A stretch of 60,885 nt of DNA from Gp7-AA6 sp036395755 (GTDB lineage: Bacteria; Acidobacteriota; Thermoanaerobaculia; UBA5066; Gp7-AA6), in assembly GCA_036395755.1 (NCBI GenBank), contig DASWCZ010000048.1:1-60885 (forward strand). Direction: 5' to 3'. The translations under genes were made by a program, and so were the position numbers. The notes below the pieces were generated by a model. It did no database searches. It saw nothing but the letters and a program-made list of their open reading frames with translations, and was not told the origin of the DNA. This document shows positions 47,834 through 56,377 of the stretch, piece after piece; the stretch's first letter is position 1, and every line of letters starts with the position of its first letter.

Positions 47834-48940
47834 GTGGCTGAATCTCCGTTTCGGATTCTCTCCCGTGATGCTTCTTCCGAAGCGCGAAGCGCGATCCTGA
47901 CGACCGCGCACGGCGAGATCGAGACGCCGTGCTTCCTTCCCGTGGGCACTCGAGGCGCCGTCAAAGGCGTCGAGTTCGACCGGCTGGAGGAGTGGGACTG
48001 TCGCGCGATCCTCGCGAACACCTATCACCTGATGGCTCGCCCGGGCCGCGAGATCATCCGGCGCGCCGGCGGCCTCCACTCCTTCCTCGGATGGAATCGG
48101 GCGATCCTGACCGACTCCGGCGGCTTCCAGGTCATGAGCCTTTCTTCGCGCCGTCGGCTCACCGAAGAGGGAGTCGAGTTCCGGACGCCGGAGGATGGAA
48201 CCCGACACTTCCTGACGCCTGAGCTCGCGGTCGAGCTTCAATCGGAATTCGGCGTCGACATCGCGATGACGCTCGACGTCTGCCCTCCCTTTCCCGCGGA
48301 GCGCCGGCAGATCGAAGAGGCATGCCGGCTCTCTCTCCTGTGGGCGGAGCGTTCGCGCGGGTCGTGGAGCGGTAAAGCCCTGCTCTTCGGGATCGTGCAG
48401 GGCGGAACGCACGAGGATCTGCGCAGGAGTTCCGCCGGCCCTCTCGTCGACCTTGGCTTCGACGGCTACGCGATCGGCGGGGTCGCGGTGGGGGAGCCCA
48501 AGGAGGCGATCCGCGCGATCACCGCGTTCTCCGCCGATCTCCTCCCGCACGAGAAGCCGCGGTACCTCATGGGCGTGGGAACCCCTGCGGACCTGCTCGC
48601 GTCGGTCCGCGCCGGCGTGGACCTCTTCGACTGCGTGCTGCCGACCCGCCACGGGCGGATGGGCCATGCCTATACCCGCGCCGGCGAGATCACGATCAAG
48701 CACGAGCGGTTCAAGGAGGACCTTGCGCCGCTCGATTCCGAATGCGCGTGCCCCGTCTGCCGCCGCCACAGCCGGGCGTATCTGAGGCATCTTTTCGTGC
48801 TGGGCGATTTTTCCGCTCCGATGCTGCTGTCGATCCACAACGTCTTTTTCTACCTGGAGTGGATGAAGCGGATCCGGGAGGCGATCGGTCGCGGAGATCT
48901 CCGTTCGCTCGAAGCGCCGCCGGAGGGGAAAATCGATTAG
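47834..48940 (+). CDS. tgt: tRNA-guanine transglycosylase (Tgt)
   Basis: Exchanges G34 for preQ1 (or queuine) in GUN-anticodon tRNAs. The 368 residues have LPVGTRGAVKGVE, LANTYHLMARPG, TDSGGFQVMSL (with the catalytic aspartate), GIVQGG, DCVLPTRHGRMGHAYT with the nucleophilic aspartate in FDCVLP, and the zinc site CACPVC plus RHL. GTG 47834 is the start; no other is close. No queC, queF or other queuosine genes are in the window. Confidence 0.95.
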   Translation: MAESPFRILSRDASSEARSAILTTAHGEIETPCFLPVGTRGAVKGVEFDRLEEWDCRAILANTYHLMARPGREIIRRAGGLHSFLGWNRAILTDSGGFQVMSLSSRRRLTEEGVEFRTPEDGTRHFLTPELAVELQSEFGVDIAMTLDVCPPFPAERRQIEEACRLSLLWAERSRGSWSGKALLFGIVQGGTHEDLRRSSAGPLVDLGFDGYAIGGVAVGEPKEAIRAITAFSADLLPHEKPRYLMGVGTPADLLASVRAGVDLFDCVLPTRHGRMGHAYTRAGEITIKHERFKEDLAPLDSECACPVCRRHSRAYLRHLFVLGDFSAPMLLSIHNVFFYLEWMKRIREAIGRGDLRSLEAPPEGKID

Positions 48941-48943
48941 TCG

Positions 48944-49277
48944 ATGGTGGCCTCCCGCGCCGTGAGAAAAGCTCTCCTCCTGCCGTTGCTGATGGCGTCG
49001 ATCGCCGCTGCCCCGGCGCCGAAATCCGAAGACCTCCACTCCCGCGCGATGCGCCTCCACCGGAGCGCGATCGTCGTGGACACTCACGAGGACGTGCCGG
49101 AACAGCTCGAGAAGGAGTGGGTCGGTCGTGACCGAGGAGCTCCTACGGCGCGGACACTCCGAGGGCGAAGTGTGCGGCGTGCTGGGAGAGAACTTCCTGC
49201 CGTTCTGGGAAAGAGCCGACGCCGCCCGGGCCCGGGTTCCCCCCCGTTCCGAGCCGCTGCAGTTTTCGAAACCGTAG
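48944..49277 (+). pseudogene. M19 membrane dipeptidase remnant with internal deletion and frameshift
   Basis: Two short pieces of one gene survive. The N-terminal piece (48944 to about 49122) reads a signal peptide and LHSRAMRLHRSAIVVDTHEDVPEQLEKEW, with the zinc ligands DTHxD of M19 dipeptidases. The C-terminal piece, in another frame (49128-49277), reads VTEELLRRGHSEGEVCGVLGENF, typical of the family's last residues. About 300 residues of the usual 370-400 are missing, including the rest of the active site. It may be real decay or an assembly join. Confidence 0.75.
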
Positions 49278-49293
49278 CACGCTGCCGCTCCGA

Positions 49294-49299
49294 TATGAT
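49294..49299 (+). promoter_or_regulatory. -10-like hexamer TATGAT before yajC
   Basis: TATGAT ends 9 nt before the yajC ATG at 49309. No Shine-Dalgarno is present in the gap. Confidence 0.35.
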
Positions 49300-49308
49300 T
49301 CGCCGGCG

Positions 49309-49650
49309 ATGAACGCCTCGCTCGACGGCCTCGCCCAGGCTGCTCCTCAGACACCCGGAGGGGGCTTTATCCAGTTCCTCCCGATGGTCTTCATCTTCGT
49401 GATCTTCTATTTCCTGTTGATCGCGCCGATGCGCAAGAAGCAGAAGAGACAGCAGGAAATGCTCGGACAGCTGAAGAAGGGGGACGAGGTCGTGACCGGG
49501 GGAGGTCTTTTCGGACGGATCGCCGCGTTCGATGAGGCGCGCGGGGTGGTCATCCTCCAGGTCGCGGACAACGTGAAGATCAAGGTCCTGCGCTCGTCGA
49601 TCGTGGGGCTGGCCGGCGAACCGGAGGCGACGGTCACCCCGAGTTCTTAG
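49309..49650 (+). CDS. yajC: Preprotein translocase subunit YajC
   Basis: A 113-residue protein with one N-terminal transmembrane helix (about 24-42, PMVFIFVIFYFLLIAP) followed by a basic region (RKKQKRQQEMLGQLKKGDEVVTGGGLFGRI) and AVDNVKIKV-like end. It accompanies SecDF in the inner membrane. It stands 65 bp upstream of secD and is normal in length. Confidence 0.96.
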   Translation: MNASLDGLAQAAPQTPGGGFIQFLPMVFIFVIFYFLLIAPMRKKQKRQQEMLGQLKKGDEVVTGGGLFGRIAAFDEARGVVILQVADNVKIKVLRSSIVGLAGEPEATVTPSS

Positions 49651-49715
49651 TCCCCGGCAGCTCCCCCGGGCCCGTTCTCGTATACACTCCACCGTTCTTT
49701 TTTTCAGGAGGAACC

Positions 49716-51326
49716 TTGTCCAAGAGGGTTCGCTGGCGGATGGTCCTGATCGTCGTCGTCGTGGCCGGGATGATCACGGGCTACATCGCCATGGGATACG
49801 CCAATGCCCGTCGCGAGTGGATCGGCTCGGGTAAGCCTCCGCTGTCCGAGGCTCTCAAGAAAGGCGTCAAGCTCGGTCTCGACCTGCGCGGCGGGATCCA
49901 CCTGGTCCTCCAGGTGAATACCGCCGACGCCGTGAAGGCCGAGCGGGACGACGCCGCCGAACAGCTCCAGACGCAGGCCCGCGAGCAGGGGCTGACTCTC
50001 GGAGGAGTCGAGTTTCCGAACGAACGGGCCTTTTCGGTCGCCGTCACGCCGGCGACCGACGAACGCAAGCTCGAGGAGACGGTCAAGAGGTTTCTGCCCG
50101 ACTGGACGGTCTCGACCGCCGGTGGGAAGTGGATCTTCACGCTGAAGGACCTGGCGCGCCGGCAGATCGAGGACAACTCCGTGTCACAGGCCGTCGAGAC
50201 GATCCGGAACCGGATCGACGAATTCGGCGTCGCCGAGCCGCTCATCGCGCGGCAGGGCTCGGATCGCATCCTCGTCCAGCTTCCAGGCATCGACGACCCC
50301 AAGCGGGTCAAGGACCTGATCAAGAGCACCGCTTTCCTGGAGCTGAAGCTCGTCGACTCGGGTCCTTCCGCCGACCGCAACGCCCTGCTGGCCTCGCACG
50401 GCGGCCAGCTGCCTCCCAACCTCGAGCTCGTCGAGGCGGCCCCCACGCCCGGGCAGAGGGAACAGGCGTGGTACCTGGTTCAGAAATCGGCGGTCATCAC
50501 CGGACGGGACTTGAAGAACGCGCGGCCGACGCAGCGGCAGCTCGGAGGCAATGCCGTGTCGTTCTTCCTGAACGCTGCGGGCGCGGAGAAGTTCGCTAAG
50601 GCGACCGGCGAAAACGTCGGCAAAGAGCTCGCGATCATCCTCGACCATCGCGTCAAGTCCGCGCCAAGGATCAACGAACGCATCCACGACCAGGGGGAGA
50701 TCAGCGGCAGCTTCACGCCGGAGGAGGCGAACGACCTGGCTCTCGTCCTGCGCGCGGGCGCGCTGCCCGCCGGCCTGACGTACCTCGAGGAGCGGACGGT
50801 CGGCCCTTCACTCGGCCTCGACTCGATCCGCAGGGGAGTGACGGCCTCGATCGCCGGGGCGCTTTTCGTGTTCGTCGCCATGACCCTCTACTACCGCCTT
50901 TCCGGGCTGAATGCGGTCCTCGCGCTCATCCTGAACGCCGTCATGCTCCTGGGGGCGATGGCACTCTTCAACGCGACGCTCACCCTGCCCGGGATCGCCG
51001 GCTTCATCCTGACGATCGGCATGGCGGTCGATTCGAACGTGCTCATCTTCGAGCGTATTCGTGAAGAGCTGAGGGCCGGCCGGGCACCGAAGACCGCGAT
51101 CGAGAACGGCTTCTCGAAGGCGTTCGCGACGATCATCGACACCCACCTGACCGTCATCATCTCGGCGATCTTCCTCTTCCAGTTCGGCACCGGTCCCGTG
51201 AAGGGTTTCGCCGTGACCCTGATTCTGGGTCTTCTGATCTCGATCTTCACCGCCGTCTTCGTGTCGCACACGATCTTCGAGCTGATGTACGGGCGGCGGC
51301 AGCACATCGACGCCCTGTCGATCTAA
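49716..51326 (+). CDS. secD: Protein translocase subunit SecD
   Basis: Uses the proton gradient to pull proteins through SecYEG from the periplasmic side. The 536 residues have one N-terminal helix, the motif LGLDLRGGIHLVLQV (about 45-60), a large periplasmic part (VSQAVETIRNRIDEFGVAEP) and five C-terminal helices with LPAGLTYLEERTVGPSLG, and GMAVDSNVLIFERIREEL. TTG 49716 follows CAGGAGG at 7 nt. Downstream secF begins 10 nt after the stop. Confidence 0.97.
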   Translation: MSKRVRWRMVLIVVVVAGMITGYIAMGYANARREWIGSGKPPLSEALKKGVKLGLDLRGGIHLVLQVNTADAVKAERDDAAEQLQTQAREQGLTLGGVEFPNERAFSVAVTPATDERKLEETVKRFLPDWTVSTAGGKWIFTLKDLARRQIEDNSVSQAVETIRNRIDEFGVAEPLIARQGSDRILVQLPGIDDPKRVKDLIKSTAFLELKLVDSGPSADRNALLASHGGQLPPNLELVEAAPTPGQREQAWYLVQKSAVITGRDLKNARPTQRQLGGNAVSFFLNAAGAEKFAKATGENVGKELAIILDHRVKSAPRINERIHDQGEISGSFTPEEANDLALVLRAGALPAGLTYLEERTVGPSLGLDSIRRGVTASIAGALFVFVAMTLYYRLSGLNAVLALILNAVMLLGAMALFNATLTLPGIAGFILTIGMAVDSNVLIFERIREELRAGRAPKTAIENGFSKAFATIIDTHLTVIISAIFLFQFGTGPVKGFAVTLILGLLISIFTAVFVSHTIFELMYGRRQHIDALSI

Positions 51327-51336
51327 GGAAACCGGC

Positions 51337-52578
51337 ATGGAACTCTTTCGGCAGACCAGCATCGACTTCCTCCGGTACAAGTGGATTGCGATCGGCGCGT
51401 CCTGGCTGCTGATCGCGCTCGGGCTTTTCGCGATCTTCGTCCAGAAAGGGTTGAAGTTCGGCATTGACTTCGCCGGGGGAACGCAGATCGCGGTGCGGTT
51501 CACAGAGCGCCCCGACCTCGACCACCTGCGGAAGATCCTCGACGCGGCAAACCTCGGCGACACCGGAATACAGCGTTACGAGGACCCCTCGAAGAACGAG
51601 GTTCTGATCCGCGTTCAGCAGCAGAAGCGGGAAGGCCGGGACGTCTCGCACGACGTGCAGGACGCGCTGCGGTCTGGTCTTGCCGCCCCGGGCGCCAGCC
51701 CCTCGAAGCTCGACTCGAACCGGGAAGGCAAAGACACGCTCGGCGCTCGCTTGACCGCGGGGGATCCCGATCACGTCTCGGGACGGCCCGACGTCGTCCC
51801 CGCCGAGTACTACGGAAAGATCGCGGAGCGGATCATCGCGTACCGCTCCGGGATCGGGATCTTCCATTCCACGGCCGATTTCGACCGGGTGCCGGACGTC
51901 TCCGCGCCCGTCAAGGCCTGGCTGAAGGCGAACTGCTACCTCGGCCCGTTCGTGCTGCTCTCCGCGGAAAACGTCGGGCCGCAGGTCGGGGCGGACCTGC
52001 GCAAGAAGGCTCTCCTCGCGGTCGTCTGGTCGATCGGCGGAATGCTCGCCTACATCGCGATCCGCTTCCGGTCGTTTCCGTTCGGGGTCGGCGCGGTGGT
52101 CGCACTCATCCACGACACGCTCATCACCGTGGGTCTCCTGGCGCTGATGGGGCGCGAGTTCAATCTCGTCGTCGTAGCGGCGCTGCTCACCCTCGTCGGT
52201 TACTCCGTCAACGACACCGTCGTCGTCTACGACCGCGTGCGCGAGAACCAGCGCACGCCCAAGAAGGAGTCGCTCGAGTCCGTCATCAACCGGTCCATCA
52301 ACCAGACGCTCTCCCGGACGGTGCTCACTTCCGGTGCGACGATGCTCGTCTGCGTCGCTCTCTTCTTCCTGGGCGGCGAAGTGCTGAACACGTTCGCGCT
52401 CGCTCTCATCATCGGCATCATCGTCGGGACGTACTCTTCGATCTATGTGGCCGCCGCGATCGTCGTCATCTGGAAGGACCTCCGGACCCGGCGCAAGCTC
52501 GTGGTGGTTCCGGCGCCGAAGCCGGCGGCCCCCGCGCCGCCGCCGACGACGCGGAAGAAGAAGTCCGGAAGGCGGTAA
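51337..52578 (+). CDS. secF: Protein translocase subunit SecF
   Basis: Partner of SecD in the inner membrane. The 413 residues have the motif LKFGIDFAGGTQIAV, FVLLSAENVGPQVGADL, and the six-helix region with LVGYSVNDTVVVYDRVREN. The periplasmic loop (about 90-180) is longer than in E. coli and includes TADFDRVPDVSAPVKAWL, which looks like a helix-hairpin insertion, as seen in some Acidobacteria and Deltaproteobacteria. The C-terminal tail is Lys/Pro-rich. Confidence 0.96.
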   Translation: MELFRQTSIDFLRYKWIAIGASWLLIALGLFAIFVQKGLKFGIDFAGGTQIAVRFTERPDLDHLRKILDAANLGDTGIQRYEDPSKNEVLIRVQQQKREGRDVSHDVQDALRSGLAAPGASPSKLDSNREGKDTLGARLTAGDPDHVSGRPDVVPAEYYGKIAERIIAYRSGIGIFHSTADFDRVPDVSAPVKAWLKANCYLGPFVLLSAENVGPQVGADLRKKALLAVVWSIGGMLAYIAIRFRSFPFGVGAVVALIHDTLITVGLLALMGREFNLVVVAALLTLVGYSVNDTVVVYDRVRENQRTPKKESLESVINRSINQTLSRTVLTSGATMLVCVALFFLGGEVLNTFALALIIGIIVGTYSSIYVAAAIVVIWKDLRTRRKLVVVPAPKPAAPAPPPTTRKKKSGRR

Positions 52579-52615
52579 GAGCCGGAACCCGTCCCGAGTC
52601 GCGGCCCTTCGGCGT

Positions 52616-52621
52616 TAATCT
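52616..52621 (+). promoter_or_regulatory. -10-like hexamer TAATCT before rel
   Basis: TAATCT ends 7 nt before the GTG at 52629 (10 nt before the following ATG), with no Shine-Dalgarno. It suggests a leaderless rel transcript. Confidence 0.35.
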
Positions 52622-52628
52622 AGGTCCC

Positions 52629-54815
52629 GTGATGATCCGGTTCGAGGACATCCTCGATCGCGTCGAGGCCTACAACCCGCAGTCGAACCAGGACCTGCTG
52701 CGTCGCGCGTACGTGTTCTCGGCTCTCGAGCACAAGGGACAGGTCCGGCGATCCGGGGAGCCCTACCTGATCCATCCGCTGCACGTCGCGGCGATCCTCG
52801 CGGAGATGAAGGCAGACGACGTCTCGATCGTCGTCGGACTCCTCCACGACGTGCTCGAGGACACGCTGACGACCAAGCAATCGATCGCAAAGCAGTTCGG
52901 CCCGGAGGTCGCCGAGCTCGTGGACGGTCTCACGAAGATCGGCAAGTTCTCGTACGTGTCACGGGAGCAGGAGCAGGCCGAGACCTTCCGCAAGATGATC
53001 CTGGCGATGGTGTCGGACCTCCGTGTCGTGCTCGTCAAGCTCGCCGACCGGCTCCACAACATGCGCACTCTGCAGCACCTCCCGGAAGAGAAGCGCCGGG
53101 AGATCGCGCGGGAAACACTCGACATCTACGCCCCGATCGCGAATCGGCTCGGCATGGGCCTCGTCAAAGGCGAGCTCGAGGACCTGGCCTTCCTGCACCT
53201 CGAGCCGGAGGAGTATGCCCGTGTGGCCTCAGACGTCGAGCGCCGCATGAAGGGCTCGCAGGCGATGATCGAGAAGACCCGGGCGCGCCTCGCGGCGAAG
53301 CTGGCCGAGGCGGGGATCGCCGGCGAGGTCACCGGACGGGTGAAGCGCTACTACTCGATCGCGGAGAAGATGCGGCGGCGGGAGGTGGACGCAGCCGAGC
53401 TGTACGACGTGCTCGCCTTTCGAATCGTCACGCCCGAGACCCGCGACTGCTATGCGGCGCTCGGCCTCGTGCACCAGCTCTGGCGGCCGGTCCCCGGACG
53501 GATCAAGGACTACATCGCGATGCCGAAGCCGAACTTCTACCAGTCGCTTCACACGACCGTGATGGGAGAGGCGGCCCAGCCCTTCGAGATCCAGATCCGC
53601 ACGAGGGAGATGGACCTGATCTCCGAACGCGGTATCGCGGCGCACTGGAAGTACAAGGAGGGAAGGCTCGGCCCCCACGCCGACGACGCGCGCTTCCAGT
53701 GGCTGCGGCAGCTCGTGGACTGGCAGAGCGAGGTGTCCGATCCCCGGCAGTTCCTCGCGTCGCTCAAGGTGGACCTCTACCCGGACGAGGTTTACACCTT
53801 CACGCCGAAGGGGGAGGTCTTCGCGTTCCCCCGCGGCGCGACGCCGCTCGATTTCGCCTATCGCGTCCACACCGACGTCGGCCATCGCTGCGTGGGCGCC
53901 CGCGTCAACGGCAAGCTCGTTCCGTTGCGAACGGCGCTCGCGAGCGGCGACATCGTGGAGATTCTGACCGCCCCGAATCAGGCTCCGTCGCGGGACTGGC
54001 TCTCCTTCGTCGTGACGAGCCGCGCGCGCCACAAGGTCCGGCACTTCATCCAGGGTCAGGAGAAAGCGCGCGCGGTCGAGCTCGGTCGACGGCTCCTCGA
54101 GCGGGAGCTCAAGAAGTACCGGAAGACCGTCAAGAAGCTCGAAGGGGAGGGGAAGCTGCAGGCGGAGCTCGGAACATGGGGTTTTTCGAGGCTGGAAGAC
54201 CTCTACGCGGCGCTCGGGTACGGCAAGCTCGCCCCGCGCAATGCGCTCGAAAGACTGATTCCGGCCGACCTTCTCGACCGCCCCGAACCCCCGAAACAGG
54301 AGACCGCGGTCTCACGCGTCGTGCGGAAGATCCTCCCCTTCGGAGCGCCGGACATCACGGTCGTCGGCCACAACGACCTGCTCGCGTCGCTCGCGAAGTG
54401 CTGCAACCCGGTGCCGGGCGAAAAGATCCTCGGCTACATCACGCGGGGACGCGGGGTCTCGGTGCACTCGGACAACTGCCCAAACGTGCGCAACCTTCTC
54501 TACGACCCGGAGCGGCAGATCGACGTCGCCTGGGCGGCGGAGAAGGGCGCGTCCTACGCGATCGAGCTCGACGTCGTCACGGACGACCGACCGGGTCTGC
54601 TCGCCGACCTGACGCAGGCGATCGCAGGCGAGGGGTCGAACATCCGCCGGATCGAGGCGCGGTCCTCGGAAGATCGAAGAGGCTACGTCTCGGTCTCGCT
54701 AGAGACTTCGGACCTGAAGCACTTAGAGAAGATCTTCAGCCGTTTGAAAGCGATCTCCGGCGTGCGGGAAGTCGTCCGGAAGTACAACGTGCCGAAGGCG
54801 GGGGAAAGAGACTAG
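52629..54815 (+). CDS. rel: Bifunctional (p)ppGpp synthase/hydrolase (RelA/SpoT family)
   Basis: A 728-residue stringent-response enzyme. The N-terminal HD hydrolase domain is intact (HPLHVAAIL, HDVLEDT about 76-82, VKLADRLHNMRT). The synthetase (about 225-365) has YDVLAFRIVTPETRDCYAALG, GRIKDYIAMPKPNFYQSLHTTV and FEIQIRTREMD. TGS (about 395-460, DEVYTFTPKGEVFAFPRGATPLDFAY), a helical/zinc-finger part with KCCNPVPGEKILGYITRGRGVSVH, and a C-terminal ACT follow. It is long-form Rel. Convergent with rpmB. Confidence 0.96.
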   Translation: MMIRFEDILDRVEAYNPQSNQDLLRRAYVFSALEHKGQVRRSGEPYLIHPLHVAAILAEMKADDVSIVVGLLHDVLEDTLTTKQSIAKQFGPEVAELVDGLTKIGKFSYVSREQEQAETFRKMILAMVSDLRVVLVKLADRLHNMRTLQHLPEEKRREIARETLDIYAPIANRLGMGLVKGELEDLAFLHLEPEEYARVASDVERRMKGSQAMIEKTRARLAAKLAEAGIAGEVTGRVKRYYSIAEKMRRREVDAAELYDVLAFRIVTPETRDCYAALGLVHQLWRPVPGRIKDYIAMPKPNFYQSLHTTVMGEAAQPFEIQIRTREMDLISERGIAAHWKYKEGRLGPHADDARFQWLRQLVDWQSEVSDPRQFLASLKVDLYPDEVYTFTPKGEVFAFPRGATPLDFAYRVHTDVGHRCVGARVNGKLVPLRTALASGDIVEILTAPNQAPSRDWLSFVVTSRARHKVRHFIQGQEKARAVELGRRLLERELKKYRKTVKKLEGEGKLQAELGTWGFSRLEDLYAALGYGKLAPRNALERLIPADLLDRPEPPKQETAVSRVVRKILPFGAPDITVVGHNDLLASLAKCCNPVPGEKILGYITRGRGVSVHSDNCPNVRNLLYDPERQIDVAWAAEKGASYAIELDVVTDDRPGLLADLTQAIAGEGSNIRRIEARSSEDRRGYVSVSLETSDLKHLEKIFSRLKAISGVREVVRKYNVPKAGERD

Positions 54816-54833
54816 AACCCGAGCGCGAAAGGC

Positions 54834-55064
54834 TCACGATTTGGAACTCGGGACCCGGGCCTTCGCCCGCGGCGCCGGCTTGATCACCTTTCCCGACCGG
54901 AGGCATCGCGAGCAGGCGCGCACGCGCCGGGTTGTTCCGGAGTTGACGACCGCGCGCACCGTCTGAAGGTTCAGGTGCCATTTGCGGCTCGTGACGTTGT
55001 GGGCATGACTGACGTTCGACCCCGTCATCGGAGTCTTTCCGCAGAAGTGGCAATGCTCGGCCAT
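54834..55064 (-). CDS. rpmB: 50S ribosomal protein L28, zinc-binding (C+) form
   Basis: A 76-residue ribosomal protein: MAEHCHFCGKTPMTGSNVSHA, then RKWHLNLQTVRAVVNSGTTRRV and CSRCLRSGKV. Four cysteines (CHFC and CSRC) form a zinc site. ATG 55064 follows GAGGAG at 6 nt. It stands 18 bp from the end of rel, convergent. A longer in-frame start further upstream would add unrelated sequence. Confidence 0.96.
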   Translation of the reverse strand: MAEHCHFCGKTPMTGSNVSHAHNVTSRKWHLNLQTVRAVVNSGTTRRVRACSRCLRSGKVIKPAPRAKARVPSSKS

Positions 55065-55218
55065 CGGATCTCCTCGTGAACGATTCCCGACGTCAAAAAA
55101 CGCGGCATCGTACAACGTCGGGTCCAGGGTTGAAAGGCCGTAATTCCGGCGCAGCGGCCGATCTCTCCCTCCAACCTTGAACTTTGAGCCCGGAACGGCC
55201 TCGTAGCGGCCGTAAACC

Positions 55219-55247
55219 TTGACTGTAGAAAAACTTTCTGCTATTTT
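55219..55247 (+). promoter_or_regulatory. Promoter of the pilMNOPQ operon
   Basis: TTGACT (55219-55224), exactly 17 nt spacer and TATTTT (55242-55247). Transcription would begin near 55254, giving a leader of about 62 nt before the pilM GTG. The rest of the rpmB-pilM gap (55065-55315) shows nothing else I recognise except a seven-codon ATG...TAA frame ending 2 nt before pilM. Confidence 0.6.
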
Positions 55248-55315
55248 CCCTCTCAGCCGAAATAACCCAAGGTCAAAGCCCACAACCGTATGAATTTTTT
55301 CGGTGGGGCGTAAGC

Positions 55316-56377
55316 GTGCTATTCCGAAAGTCGAAGAACCTCGTAGGCCTCGACATCGGCTCGTCAGCCGTCAAGCTGGTCGAGTTGAAGGACGTCAAGG
55401 GCGGGGGCTACAAGCTGGTCAAATCGGGCCTGGAGACCCTTTCTCCCGAGGCGATCGTCGACGGCGCGATCATGGATGCGTCTCTCGTCGTCGATACGGT
55501 CAACCGGCTGGTTTCGACGGCCAACGTGCGCAATCAGGACTTCGGAACCTCTCTTTCCGGCCATTCGGTCATCGTCAAGAAGATCAGCCTTCCCGCGATG
55601 TCGCCCGAGGAGCTGTCGGAGTCGATCCGCTGGGAGGCCGAGCAGTACGTGCCTTTCGACATCAACGACGTCAACCTCGATTACGTCGTTCTCGAGTCGG
55701 GTGCGGGAGATACGATGGACGTCCTTCTGGTCGCGGTGAAGAAGGACAAGATCGGCGACTACACGAGCGTCATCTCCCAGGCCGGCCGCAACCCGATGCT
55801 GGTCGACGTGGACGCCTTCGCCCTCCAGAACGCCTTCGAAGCGAACTATCCGATCGAGGCGGGGCGAATTGTCGCCCTCGTCAACGTGGGCGCTTCGGTC
55901 ACGAACGTCAACATTCTGTCGGGGTCGAACACGATTTTCTGGCGCGATATCTCCTTCGGGGGCAACCAGTACACCGATGCGATCCAGAAGCAGCTTTCGC
56001 TCTCCTTCGACCAGGCCGAGTCGTTGAAAAAGGGGGAGCGGGCGGGTGACCATTCCGTTTCCGAGATCTTTCCGATTCTCCGCTCGGTCTCCGACGACCT
56101 CGCGCAGGAACTGCAGAAAACGTTCGACTTCTTTCTTGCGACGACCTCCACCCAGCGGATCGACCAGCTCCTTCTTTCCGGCGGTTCTTCTCGAGTGGTC
56201 AACTTCGACACACAGTTGAAAGAGCGTTTCGGGATGCCGGTCGAAGTGATGAACCCGTTCCGGCAGATCGACATCACGGGCACGCCGGTCTCCGCGGAGT
56301 GGGTCACGGAGAACGCGCCGAGCCTGGCGGTGGCGGTGGGGCTCGCGGTCCGCCATGTCGGAGACGAAGCGGCTTGA
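55316..56377 (+). CDS. pilM: Type IV pilus assembly protein PilM
   Basis: Actin-like cytoplasmic protein of the pilus alignment subcomplex. The 353 residues show the ASKHA nucleotide fold: LVGLDIGSSAVKLVEL, VIVKKISLPAMSPEEL, GRIVALVNVGASVTNVN, and LLLSGGSSRVVNF, with the family's AEQYVPFDINDVNLDYVVL. It binds the N-terminus of PilN. GTG start after GGTGGGG. Each gene of the pilMNOPQ set overlaps or nearly touches the next. Confidence 0.96.
   Translation: MLFRKSKNLVGLDIGSSAVKLVELKDVKGGGYKLVKSGLETLSPEAIVDGAIMDASLVVDTVNRLVSTANVRNQDFGTSLSGHSVIVKKISLPAMSPEELSESIRWEAEQYVPFDINDVNLDYVVLESGAGDTMDVLLVAVKKDKIGDYTSVISQAGRNPMLVDVDAFALQNAFEANYPIEAGRIVALVNVGASVTNVNILSGSNTIFWRDISFGGNQYTDAIQKQLSLSFDQAESLKKGERAGDHSVSEIFPILRSVSDDLAQELQKTFDFFLATTSTQRIDQLLLSGGSSRVVNFDTQLKERFGMPVEVMNPFRQIDITGTPVSAEWVTENAPSLAVAVGLAVRHVGDEAA

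Noticed and set aside
46856..49354. A minus-strand frame of 832 codons that ends with folK
   Set aside because: Only the last 168 residues are FolK. The rest is antisense to tgt and passes through the FYDLN-acid gene in another frame.
55290..55313. Seven-codon leader frame (ATG to TAA) ending 2 nt before pilM
   Set aside because: No Shine-Dalgarno of its own and such short frames are common by chance; its GGTGGGG is better explained as the pilM ribosome site.
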